64,000 nt of DNA from Ruegeria sp. YS9 (GTDB taxonomy: Bacteria; Pseudomonadota; Alphaproteobacteria; Rhodobacterales; Rhodobacteraceae), in assembly GCF_024628725.1 (NCBI RefSeq), contig NZ_CP102409.1, positions 2,327,001-2,391,000 on the forward strand, written 5' to 3'. Below are positions 25,182-33,206 of this stretch, piece after piece. The notes under the pieces are model-generated. The model worked only from the letters and a program-made list of their open reading frames with translations, searched no databases and was not told the DNA's origin. The position numbers and the translations under genes are program-made. Within the stretch, counting starts at the first letter, position 1, and each line of letters opens with the position of its first letter.

Positions 25182-26054
25182 ATGGCAAAAGTCGCGTTCC
25201 TTGGCCTGGGTGTCATGGGCTATCCAATGGCTGGGCATCTTCAGGCCGCAGGTCATGACGTTACTGTCTACAACCGCACGGCCGCCAAGGCCGAAGCCTG
25301 GGTAAAGCAGCATGGCGGGTCGATGGCGGCCACCCCGAAAGACGCGGCTGAAGGGGCCGAGTTCGTGATGGCCTGCGTCGGCAATGACGACGATCTGCGC
25401 ATGGTTTGCACCGGCGGCGACGGCGCATTTCACGGCATGTCCAGCGGGGCTGTTTTCGTCGACCACACGACGGTGTCAGCAAAGGTCACGCGGGAATTGT
25501 ACTCTGCCGGCCAATCACGGGGTATAGCCTTTGTGGACGCGCCGATCTCGGGCGGTCAGGCAGGCGCTGAAAACGGTGTTCTGTCAATCATGTGCGGCGG
25601 AGATCAGGCGGCCTATGATGCGGCTGAACCGGTGATGCAGGTCTATGCAAAGATCTGCCGCCGGATCGGGGACAGCGGCGCGGGCCAGATGACCAAGATG
25701 TGCAACCAGATCGCCATCGCTGGGTTGGTTCAGGGTCTCAGCGAAGCGTTGCACTTTGCCGAAAAGGCAGGGCTGGACGGACGCGCGGTGGTCGAGGTGA
25801 TCAGCCAGGGAGCGGCGGGGAGCTGGCAGATGGCAAACCGGTATGAGACCATGCTGGATGATCAGTTTGAACATGGCTTTGCCGTCGACTGGATGCGCAA
25901 GGATCTGGGTATCTGTCTGGATACCGCCGATGAAACCGGCGCGTCCCTGCCCGTCACCGCTCTGGTCGATCAGTTTTACAAGGATGTACAGAAACTGGGT
26001 GGTGGCCGCTGGGACACCTCGTCGTTGATCAAGCGCCTGCGGGCCATGGGGTAA
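25182..26054 (+). CDS. Beta-hydroxyacid dehydrogenase (3-hydroxyisobutyrate dehydrogenase family)
   Basis: A 290-residue NAD(P)-dependent dehydrogenase of the HIBADH/GarR/GLYR family. It starts directly with the Rossmann motif GLGVMG (8-13). Substrate-binding DAPISGGQAGAENG follows near residue 115, and Lys172 in QMTKMCNQ is the catalytic lysine. It reduces or oxidises a short beta-hydroxyacid or semialdehyde (3-hydroxyisobutyrate, tartronate semialdehyde, succinic semialdehyde). GGAGAGG precedes the ATG. It is followed by two hairpins and then by the large kinase/aminotransferase fusion, so a joint pathway is possible but not demonstrated. Confidence 0.88.
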   Translation: MAKVAFLGLGVMGYPMAGHLQAAGHDVTVYNRTAAKAEAWVKQHGGSMAATPKDAAEGAEFVMACVGNDDDLRMVCTGGDGAFHGMSSGAVFVDHTTVSAKVTRELYSAGQSRGIAFVDAPISGGQAGAENGVLSIMCGGDQAAYDAAEPVMQVYAKICRRIGDSGAGQMTKMCNQIAIAGLVQGLSEALHFAEKAGLDGRAVVEVISQGAAGSWQMANRYETMLDDQFEHGFAVDWMRKDLGICLDTADETGASLPVTALVDQFYKDVQKLGGGRWDTSSLIKRLRAMG

Positions 26055-26057
26055 GGC

Positions 26058-26094
26058 GGGGGGCTGTCTGCCCCCCATCGCGCCAAGGCGCGAT
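26058..26094 (+). terminator. Two back-to-back hairpins
   Basis: GGGGGGC/GCCCCCC (26058-26064 and 26070-26076) is followed at once by ATCGCGCC/GGCGCGAT (26077-26094). Then comes CCCCCCGAGGATATTTTGGC, an AT-rich tail with a short T-run, so the second hairpin plus tail could terminate the dehydrogenase message. Confidence 0.55.
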
Positions 26095-26155
26095 TCCCCC
26101 CGAGGATATTTTGGCCAGATGAAGAGGGCTCCGGCGCGATCGGGGCGGAGACGGG

Positions 26156-29100
26156 ATGGACGATTTGAATGCTTTTTGGACGGCCGCGCTGCGGCAGCTC
26201 TGGGGGCTGGACGCCCGTTTGACGCGGTTGGATGGTGAATATGACCTGAACTTTCTGGTGCAGGCCACCAATGGTCAGGATTATGTGCTGAAAGCCATGC
26301 GGGCCGGATGCGATGCGGATCTGGTTGATCTTCAGATCAAGGCGCTGGCGCATATCTCTTCAGAGGCACCGGGGTTGCCGTTTCCCAAGGTGTTCCCCGA
26401 TTTGGCCGGCGCAACGCTGCCCGAGATCGCCGATTCTGAAGGGCAGCGCAGGCTGGTTTGGCTGTTGGAGTGCCTGCCGGGGCAATGTTACGCGAAGGCC
26501 GCCCCAAAATCCGAAGAGCTGATCCTGAAACTGGGGCGCGTATTGGGGGCGACCGCCCGGGCCCTGGAAGGGTTTGAGCATGCGGGATTGCACCGGGCCG
26601 GTTTCAAATGGGATCTGATGCAGGCGGGCTGGATTGCTGACAAGTTAAACGCTATCCCTGACCCCGCGCGACGGGCACTGCTGACGGAAATCTGTGAGGG
26701 GTTCGCTGCAATCGCGGATGTCCTTGCGGACCTGCCGAAACAGGCCATCCACAATGACGCCAATGACTACAACATTCTGGTCGAAGGGGAACTGGGCGAG
26801 CGGCGGCGTATCTCGGGCCTGATCGATCTGGGTGACATGTGCGCCGCGCCGCGCATCTGCGATCTGGCGATTGCCGGCGCGTATGTCGTGCTGGATCACC
26901 CCAAGCCGGAACGGGCACTGGCTGCTCTGGTAAAGGGCTATCACGCGGCCAACCGGCTGCGGGCGGATGAGGTTGACCTGATCTGGCCGTTGCTGAGGAT
27001 GCGGCTTGCCGTGTCGGTCGTCAACTCGACCCTGATGGCGGCCGAGAACCCGGATGATCCCTATGTGACGATCTCTCAGGCGCCTGCCTGGCGGTTCCTT
27101 GAGAACACATCCGTCAATGGCGGGCTGATGTCGGCGCGGTTGCGGGCAGCTTGCGGCTTGCCGGTTGTCGATGGGGCTGAACGCATCCACGCCTATCTTC
27201 AGGAACACCGTGGACATTTTGCCGACATGTTCGGCCAGGATCTGAGCGATGTGCCCATGGGCTCGCTTTCGGTCGAAAACTGCGTCTGGCCCCAAGACCC
27301 GTTCCACATGCCTTTGGCCGAGGCTGCGCGGGTTGGCGAGGAATATGGTGAGGGGTTGTGGCTGGGTTACTATAACGAGCCCCGCCTGATCTATGCCGAG
27401 CCGGGGTTCCGCAAGGGCCCCTGGAAAGCCTCGGACAGGCGGACGGTGCATTTGGCGGTGGATGTGTTTGCGCGTGCCGGGACGGTTCTGCATGCACCGA
27501 TGAGCGGGCGGGTCGAAGTGGTCGAGAACCGCGACCAGCACCTTGATTACGGCGGCGTGATCATCCTGCATCACGAAACGCCCGAAGGCGACCCGTTCTA
27601 TACGCTCTATGGCCATCTGGACCCGGAATGCTGCGACCGGCTGAAACCTGGGGACCCGGTGGCACAGGGAGCCGCGTTTGCCAGGTTGGGAGATGCCAGC
27701 CAGAATGGCGGATGGGCTCCGCATGTGCATTTCCAACTGGCGCTCACCACTGATGGCATGAGAGCGGACTGGCCCGGCGTCGGCGATCCGGACGAGATGG
27801 AGCTGTGGCACGCGGTCTGCCCGAACCCGGCGGCGTTGCTGAACCTGCCGGATGACAAGGTGTTCTATCACCCTACGGATAAAACGGAAATCCTGAACAA
27901 ACGGCGGGCGCATTTCGGGGGCAACCTGTCCCTGACCTATGACGATCCGGTCATGCTGGTGCGCGGCTGGAAGCATCACCTGTTCGACGAATGGGGACGC
28001 CCCTATCTGGACGCCTACAACAACGTCCCGCATGTGGGCCATGCCCATCCGCGCATTCAGGCCGTGGCTGCGGATCAGCTAAGGCGCATGAACTCGAACA
28101 CCCGCTATCTGCATCCGGCACAGGTGGAATTTGCCGACAAGATCCTGTCCAAGCTGCCGGATCACCTACAGGTCTGCTTTTTCGTCAACTCGGGAACCGA
28201 GGCCAACGAACTGGCCCTGCGGCTGGCCCGCGCCCATACCGGCGCAAAGGGGATCGTGACGCCGGATCACGGCTATCACGGCAACACGAACGCTGCGGTG
28301 GCGATCTCGGCCTACAAATTCAACAAACCGGGCGGCATCGGGAAAGCCGACTGGGTTGAACTGGTCGAGGTTGCGGATGACTATCGCGGGTCATTCAAGC
28401 GAGATGATGCGGACCGGGCGCAAAGATTTGCTGATCTTGTCGATCCGGCGATTGCGGCCCTTCGGGACCGGGGACAGGGCGTGGCCGGTTTCATCGCGGA
28501 AACCTTCCCGTCCGTCGGCGGACAGATCATTCCGCCCAAGGGCTATCTGCCTGCGGTTTACGAAAAAATCCGGGCTGCCGGCGGCGTTTGCATCGCCGAT
28601 GAGGTGCAGACAGGTCTGGGACGACTGGGCGAATACTATTTTGGCTTCGAACACCAGGGCGCGGTTCCGGATATCGTGGTGATGGGCAAGCCAATCGGCA
28701 ACGGGCACCCGCTGGGCGTGCTGGTGACGACCACAGAGATCGCGGACAGCTTCAACAACGGGATCGAGTTCTTTTCGACCTTTGGCGGCTCGACCCTGTC
28801 CTGCCGGATCGGCAAAGAGGTGCTGGATATCGTTGACGACGAAGGCTTGCAGGACAATGCCCGCCTGATGGGGGATCGCCTGATGGCGGGGCTGCGCCAG
28901 ATCGAAACCGACTTTGGTTGCGTTGGCGACGTGCGGGGTATGGGGCTGTTTCTCGGCGTGGAACTGATCAACCCCGACGGAAGCGAAGGCACCGAGATTT
29001 GCAGCTATGTCAAAAACCGGATGCGCGATCATCGCATCCTGATCGGCAGCGAGGGACCCAAGGACAACATCCTGAAGATTCGCCCGCCCCTGACCATCGA

Positions 29101-29221
29101 GGCCGAGGATGTTGACATGATCCTGTGGGCGCTGCGGGATGTGTTGTCCGAAGTGGGTGACTTCACCCCTGCCCTTGTGTGCGATCATGACCATCACCAT
29201 GCCGGATGCGGGTGCTGCTGA
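26156..29221 (+). CDS. Three-domain fusion: APH-type kinase, M23/LytM-like domain, class III PLP aminotransferase/phospho-lyase
   Basis: A 1021-residue fusion. Residues 1-335 are an aminoglycoside-phosphotransferase/choline-kinase fold with HNDANDYN (His199, Asp201, Asn206) and LIDLGD. Residues about 415-555 are an M23/LytM-like domain with candidate zinc ligands His432, Asp436 and HVH at 523-525, plus His487. Residues about 585-1005 are a class III PLP enzyme with Lys845 in MGKPIGNGHP. In animals hydroxylysine kinase and the AGXT2L phospho-lyases form a kinase then lyase pathway for hydroxylysine or ethanolamine; a fused version would phosphorylate then eliminate phosphate. Substrate and the role of the M23 domain are unknown. 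The protein ends in a Cys/His-rich tail. GGAG precedes the ATG. Confidence 0.85.
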   Translation: MDDLNAFWTAALRQLWGLDARLTRLDGEYDLNFLVQATNGQDYVLKAMRAGCDADLVDLQIKALAHISSEAPGLPFPKVFPDLAGATLPEIADSEGQRRLVWLLECLPGQCYAKAAPKSEELILKLGRVLGATARALEGFEHAGLHRAGFKWDLMQAGWIADKLNAIPDPARRALLTEICEGFAAIADVLADLPKQAIHNDANDYNILVEGELGERRRISGLIDLGDMCAAPRICDLAIAGAYVVLDHPKPERALAALVKGYHAANRLRADEVDLIWPLLRMRLAVSVVNSTLMAAENPDDPYVTISQAPAWRFLENTSVNGGLMSARLRAACGLPVVDGAERIHAYLQEHRGHFADMFGQDLSDVPMGSLSVENCVWPQDPFHMPLAEAARVGEEYGEGLWLGYYNEPRLIYAEPGFRKGPWKASDRRTVHLAVDVFARAGTVLHAPMSGRVEVVENRDQHLDYGGVIILHHETPEGDPFYTLYGHLDPECCDRLKPGDPVAQGAAFARLGDASQNGGWAPHVHFQLALTTDGMRADWPGVGDPDEMELWHAVCPNPAALLNLPDDKVFYHPTDKTEILNKRRAHFGGNLSLTYDDPVMLVRGWKHHLFDEWGRPYLDAYNNVPHVGHAHPRIQAVAADQLRRMNSNTRYLHPAQVEFADKILSKLPDHLQVCFFVNSGTEANELALRLARAHTGAKGIVTPDHGYHGNTNAAVAISAYKFNKPGGIGKADWVELVEVADDYRGSFKRDDADRAQRFADLVDPAIAALRDRGQGVAGFIAETFPSVGGQIIPPKGYLPAVYEKIRAAGGVCIADEVQTGLGRLGEYYFGFEHQGAVPDIVVMGKPIGNGHPLGVLVTTTEIADSFNNGIEFFSTFGGSTLSCRIGKEVLDIVDDEGLQDNARLMGDRLMAGLRQIETDFGCVGDVRGMGLFLGVELINPDGSEGTEICSYVKNRMRDHRILIGSEGPKDNILKIRPPLTIEAEDVDMILWALRDVLSEVGDFTPALVCDHDHHHAGCGCC

Positions 29222-29224
29222 ACG

Positions 29225-29252
29225 AAAAAACCCCGGCGCATCGCCGGGGTTT
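29225..29252. terminator. Bidirectional rho-independent terminator
   Basis: CCCCGGCG (29231-29238) and CGCCGGGG (29242-29249) form a perfect 8-bp stem. Six A residues precede it and TTT follows, so it ends the fusion gene on the plus strand and, with a better U-run, the hemP unit on the minus strand. Confidence 0.88.
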
Positions 29253-29271
29253 GGCCGTTCAACACTCAGGG

Positions 29272-29748
29272 TCAGTGGAGCACGGCCGAGGGGGTCTGGT
29301 GGCCGGTGATCGGCATTTCGAAACCAGCCGTCATACGTCTGAGAGTCAGTCCCAGTTCTTCCGACAGGGATGCCAAGGCGGGGGCAAAATCCGGACGCAC
29401 GATCAAGGACGCCAGCATCATCGCGTCTTCACGCGCCCCTTCGGACGCTGCCGCGATCATCTGGGCAAAGCAATTCTCATCCGCGCCGAGGCATGCACAT
29501 CCAAGACCATGCCGGATCAAAGGGCGGCGGCCATGGGTGGCGCATAGCGAACACAAGCGGTCCAGGGTCAGCATTGCGGCACGCCCGCATTCCGCGCCCA
29601 GCGCGACTTGGAAATCGCTGGCAGCGTCGGCGCGCCCGCCCTCACCGTCGCTCCACATCCGCAGATACATCACGGCGCCCGCTTCGATGGGATCGAGATC
29701 GGCAAGGCGGCCCACTGCTGCGCCGCCGCGCTTGAAAGGCGCGCTCAT
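29272..29748 (-). CDS. Cys-rich hypothetical protein in the hemP operon
   Basis: A 158-residue soluble protein I cannot assign. The central region holds six cysteines in about 45 residues (ECGRAA, CSLC, CACLGADENC), a possible metal or redox site, while the rest is helical and Ala/Leu-rich. Its ATG at 29748 overlaps the hemP stop (ATGA), so it is made together with HemP. That position suggests a link to heme or iron handling. No signal peptide or membrane segment is seen. Confidence 0.7.
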   Translation of the reverse strand: MSAPFKRGGAAVGRLADLDPIEAGAVMYLRMWSDGEGGRADAASDFQVALGAECGRAAMLTLDRLCSLCATHGRRPLIRHGLGCACLGADENCFAQMIAAASEGAREDAMMLASLIVRPDFAPALASLSEELGLTLRRMTAGFEMPITGHQTPSAVLH

Positions 29749-29912
29749 TTCGTCAGGATCAGTTTGCCTGCGCGGGTGATGCGCAGGGTATAGAGCTGAT
29801 CGCCCAGTTCTATGTGGGCCAGGTTTCCGCCCTTGGTCAGATCCTCGGCCTTGTGCGCGGGAAGCATCGAGACAGCGTAACCTTGGGTTGGGGTCGGGTT
29901 CTGTACGTTCAT
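29745..29912 (-). CDS. hemP: Hemin uptake protein HemP
   Basis: A 55-residue protein ending YTLRITRAGKLILTK, the diagnostic HemP/HmuP C-terminal strand pattern. HmuP/HemP proteins help activate heme-uptake genes under iron limitation in rhizobia and Burkholderia. I use the ATG at 29912, preceded by CTGGAG; a longer frame to 29963 has no ribosome site. No heme receptor or ABC transporter is beside it, which is unusual since hemP is often near hmu genes. The 206-base divergent region toward gph contains an AT-rich stretch (30008-30030) that might be an iron operator, but the symmetry is poor. Confidence 0.88.
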   Translation of the reverse strand: MNVQNPTPTQGYAVSMLPAHKAEDLTKGGNLAHIELGDQLYTLRITRAGKLILTK

Positions 29913-30118
29913 CGGGACATCTCCAGAGCGTTTCGGCATGGTGCCATATCTATCGCGTTTCATGTGATCTGGCTGACCCCGAAAGGGCTGGCTTTCTGTT
30001 CCTGTCGCTTAATCTGATTATTTTAGTAAGGTTTGTCAAGCATCGTTTTGAAACAGGCGATTGCCCCCCGGAACAGGGCGGGTTAGGTCTTGGGTCGGGC
30101 GATGAAGGGCAAGCAAAC

Positions 30119-30778
30119 ATGACCGCAGCAGTTGTATTCGATCTGGACGGAACGCTGGTGGACAGCCTGGGCGATCTGGCGGCGGCGGCCAACCGCACGC
30201 TGAACGACGTTGGGCATGATCCTCTGCCGACGGACATCATCAAAGGATTCGTCGGCAACGGTTTGCCCAAACTGGTTGAACGCGTGATCCTGCATTGCGG
30301 CCTGCCGCTGGACCGCCATGCGGAACTGACGCAACTGACCCTGAAGCATTACAATGCCGCTGCAAGCGAAACGACTGTTCCTTACCCAGGCATCCCCGAA
30401 GCGCTGGTTGCCTTACGACAGATGGGGTGCGCTTTGGGTGTCTGCACCAACAAACCAGAAGCGCCCGCACGGCATGTGCTTGAGGCGCTGAACCTGTCGC
30501 AACTCTTCGACGTTGTTATTGGTGGCGACAGCCTTTCGACGCGAAAACCGGACCCCAACCATCTGTTCGCAAGCTTCGATGCGCTTCAGGCTTCTGGCCC
30601 ACGTTTGTTCGTCGGCGACAGCGAAGTTGACGCGGAAACGGCCGCTCGGGCGAAAATCCCGTTTTTGCTGTTTACCGAAGGGTATCGGAAGACGCCGGTC
30701 GCGGAGATTCCACACACCGTGGCCTATTGCGCATCGCAAGACTTGCCCGCGCTCGTCGCCGCGTTGATCAAAAGCTGA
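30119..30778 (+). CDS. gph: Phosphoglycolate phosphatase (HAD family)
   Basis: A 219-residue HAD-superfamily phosphatase. It has FDLDGTLVDS at the N terminus (nucleophile Asp8, acid/base Asp10), the cap domain at about 16-90, GVCTNKP (motif II), SLSTRKPDP (motif III Lys) and VGDSEVDAETA (motif IV). This matches Gph, which removes phosphate from 2-phosphoglycolate produced during DNA repair or by oxygenase activity. The start at 30119 gives the usual opening. It is a single gene, with a hairpin at 30851-30884 as possible terminator. Confidence 0.88.
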   Translation: MTAAVVFDLDGTLVDSLGDLAAAANRTLNDVGHDPLPTDIIKGFVGNGLPKLVERVILHCGLPLDRHAELTQLTLKHYNAAASETTVPYPGIPEALVALRQMGCALGVCTNKPEAPARHVLEALNLSQLFDVVIGGDSLSTRKPDPNHLFASFDALQASGPRLFVGDSEVDAETAARAKIPFLLFTEGYRKTPVAEIPHTVAYCASQDLPALVAALIKS

Positions 30779-30850
30779 CACCGCTCGGGAAGATCATCAC
30801 GCCCTTCGACATTGGCAACGATCCGCATTGCCACTGACCCCAAAAGTTAA

Positions 30851-30884
30851 GAGGGGCCGGCCGAGGGGGTGTGACCAGCCCCTC
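30851..30884 (+). terminator. Candidate terminator of gph
   Basis: GAGGGGCCGG (30851-30860) pairs with CCAGCCCCTC (30875-30884) with one mismatch. It lies 73 bases past the gph stop and lacks a T-run. Confidence 0.4.
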
Positions 30885-31090
30885 ATCGGGGAAAGTTAAT
30901 ACCGTGTGTGTGTTTGTGTGGTAAGTACGGTAGGTCATGTTTACCCCTGTTTGTCGCGGCGCGAAATTGGGGGTTTCCCGTAGTTCTCCAAAAAACGTGA
31001 AAAATAAGGGAAAATTGGCGATTTCCCGGCTCTCTTCATCTGCAATTTTTCGCATGCAAAACGGGCTTCTGGCCCGCAGCTTCGGAGGGT

Positions 31091-31115
31091 TGATCTGCAC
31101 ATCGATTGCAGATCA
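31091..31115. repeat. Perfect inverted repeat
   Basis: TGATCTGCA (31091-31099) and TGCAGATCA (31107-31115) flank CATCGAT. The outer bases extend the symmetry (AGGGT upstream, AAGGGTAACCCT downstream). It could be a protein-binding site or the stem of an RNA. Confidence 0.5.
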
Positions 31116-31509
31116 AGGGTAACCCTAGGAAAACCCGTCAGAAATCATGCAATCCCGAATTTACCTGAACAGAAAGGTGCTCAGCCAATGGACCGTCCGA
31201 ACCCGCCGGTTCAGATCTTTAACGGCCTGACAAACACGTGTGTTTGACACTCAAAACCAAACGATCTGCACCAATCGCGGCAGAGTTTCGCGCCTCACCG
31301 CGAAATTCCTTGCCGATTCCGACTGCGCTGTCCGAATCTTCCCTACGGCTGACAAGCGACGCCCATTCGGTTTTGGCAGCCTTCTGCGCGGCAGATGCTT
31401 GCGGGGGTGCGCTCAGGAAATCAGGCAGTCGGGTACCAACACCCTTCTCATCAGAACCCGACGTATCTGTCGGCCGTTTTCACAGCACCCCGCCGCGCCG
31501 GAAAACCGG

Positions 31510-33189
31510 TTATTGATAATTCTTAGCCTTGGACATTTTGCCGATACCCGGATTGAACGAGTTGGTCGGGTCACAGCATTTGTAATGTGCCGCCAGGTCG
31601 GGCTTGGCCTTGTAAAGGTGCCCCACGTTATGTTCAGCAGGGTATTCCGCGCCGCGTTCGTCAAACAGTTTCAACATTGCGGCCTTGAGCGCTTTTGGGT
31701 CGGCCCCTTTTTTGACTATGTAATCCTGATGCATCACGTGGCACATGAAGTGCCCGTAATAGAGTTTGTGAACCAACTGGTCTTCGATCTCAGGCGGCAG
31801 CTTCTCCAGCCAGTCCTGATCGTTGCGGCGCAGTGCGACGTCCAGTGCGATGATGTCTGCGACGTCGTCCGAATGGATCGCCATGTAACGCACCGCCGCG
31901 CCCGCCGCCGCAAAACGATGGAGGCCTGCAATCTTGGCCTCGCGCGGATCACATTCGAAAAATCCGCCATCGCGGTCCCTCAGAAATCGCGGCAGCCACT
32001 CAGCAGCCTCGGACACACCTTCATCCTTCATTTTCAGGATAAGGTGATGCTCGTACTTGTCGCGAAAATCCATCATCCGTTTAGGCAGGACACGTGGCCA
32101 CAAAGCTATTGCTGCCTGCATGAAACGATCAGTGAAATTGCGCAGGAACGGAATGCGCCGCAGGCGGGCATCCACGGCGCCTTTCATCGCAAAGAACATC
32201 GGCAGACGGTCCGTGCCAAGCTTGTCGATCATCACGACCGTGTCCTTGCCATAGCGTGCTGCAATGTCGAACGCTTCGCGCTGCATGTATTCGGCCGAAA
32301 CCGGCAGCGATTTGAACTCTGACAAAATGTGGCGCCGCAGGTCTGCCAGATCGTCGGGATTGTTGGTGCCCACATAGAACACCTTCTCGACTTCGTTCTT
32401 GGGAAAGGTGTCAAGGCGTACGGCAAAAACGGCCAGCTTCCCGGCCGAGCCCGAAGATTCGAAAAGCCTGGCCTTGTCCGCATTGAACCGCGCAGGCGTT
32501 TCCGCATTCACGTCCCGCACGATCTGTGCGTAGTCGCTGGCCGATGCGCGTTTGTTGGTTGCCCCGGGATTGCGTTCAAATTTCCCTGCATCAAGGTTGG
32601 CAAGGATCTCTTCCGGCGTGTTGCCCAGATCGATGCCGAGGTGGTTGACCAGTTCCAATTCACCCTGTTCGGTGACTTGCGCATAGACGGAAAGTTCCGT
32701 GTAAACCGGCCCGCGCTCTACCAGAGAACCGCCGGAATTGTTGCATACCCCACCCACGATCGACGCGCCGATGCAGGACGAACCGATCACCGAATGCGGC
32801 TCGCGCCCCAAAGGGGCCAACAGTTTTTCCAGCGCAAAAAGCGTGGCGCCCGGAAAGCTGACGACCTGCTCTGCGTCGTTCAAGGGCACCAGAGTATCCA
32901 TTCGGCGCGTGTTGATCAGAACCACGTCACGGTCATAGGTGCCGGACGGCGTAGACCCTTCGGTCAGGCCAGTATTGGCCGCTTGCATGATGACGATCTT
33001 GTCGGCTGCGACGCAGGCTTGCAGGATCTTCCATTGTTCCAGCAGAGTCCCCGGCTGAACGACGCACAGCGCCTCGCCCTCGCCCGAGCGGAAACCACGC
33101 CGAAAACGCTCTGTCGCGCGCGCTCCGATCAGCACGTGACGCGCACCGACGATGGAGCGGAAATGTTTGATCAACGCGTCATTGGTCAT
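31510..33189 (-). CDS. dld: D-lactate dehydrogenase (quinone)
   Basis: A 559-residue FAD-linked D-lactate dehydrogenase, close to the length of E. coli Dld (571). The N-terminal FAD domain shows MQAANTGLTEGSTPSG and IGSSCIGASIVGGVCNNSGG, and the membrane-binding central domain and C-terminal HNVGHLYKAKP segment typical of Dld follow. It oxidises D-lactate to pyruvate and feeds electrons to the quinone pool at the inner face of the membrane. It is the last gene of the lactate operon, 17 bases after lldD, so both lactate enantiomers are covered. Confidence 0.94.
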   Translation of the reverse strand: MTNDALIKHFRSIVGARHVLIGARATERFRRGFRSGEGEALCVVQPGTLLEQWKILQACVAADKIVIMQAANTGLTEGSTPSGTYDRDVVLINTRRMDTLVPLNDAEQVVSFPGATLFALEKLLAPLGREPHSVIGSSCIGASIVGGVCNNSGGSLVERGPVYTELSVYAQVTEQGELELVNHLGIDLGNTPEEILANLDAGKFERNPGATNKRASASDYAQIVRDVNAETPARFNADKARLFESSGSAGKLAVFAVRLDTFPKNEVEKVFYVGTNNPDDLADLRRHILSEFKSLPVSAEYMQREAFDIAARYGKDTVVMIDKLGTDRLPMFFAMKGAVDARLRRIPFLRNFTDRFMQAAIALWPRVLPKRMMDFRDKYEHHLILKMKDEGVSEAAEWLPRFLRDRDGGFFECDPREAKIAGLHRFAAAGAAVRYMAIHSDDVADIIALDVALRRNDQDWLEKLPPEIEDQLVHKLYYGHFMCHVMHQDYIVKKGADPKALKAAMLKLFDERGAEYPAEHNVGHLYKAKPDLAAHYKCCDPTNSFNPGIGKMSKAKNYQ

Positions 33190-33206
33190 ATCGGCCCCTG
33201 TTTGGG

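Larger units (their letters stand above)
30779..31509. other. 731-base intergenic region between convergent genes
   Basis: Gph and dld point at each other across this gap, which is large for this genome. It contains a hairpin (30851-30884), a direct repeat AAAGTTAA (30843 and 30892), a GT-rich run near 30905-30921, a perfect inverted repeat (31091-31115) and CAAACACGTGTGTTTG (31231-31246). A weak 56-codon minus-strand frame starts at 30938. I see no convincing protein; an untranslated RNA or decayed sequence is possible. Confidence 0.5.

Noticed and set aside
30776..30938. Minus-strand frame of about 56 codons starting MTYRTYHTNTH
   Set aside because: A weak GGGGTAA sequence precedes the ATG, but the composition is odd, it ends inside the gph tail region, and no family is recognised. 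Not enough support.
31188..31247. 19-codon frame starting MDRPNPPVQIF, considered as a leader peptide
   Set aside because: No gene follows on that strand, so there is nothing for a leader peptide to control.
31238..31516. 92-codon plus-strand frame near dld
   Set aside because: Starts at GTG without a ribosome site and reads into the dld gene on the other strand; low-complexity Ser/Ala/Arg product.
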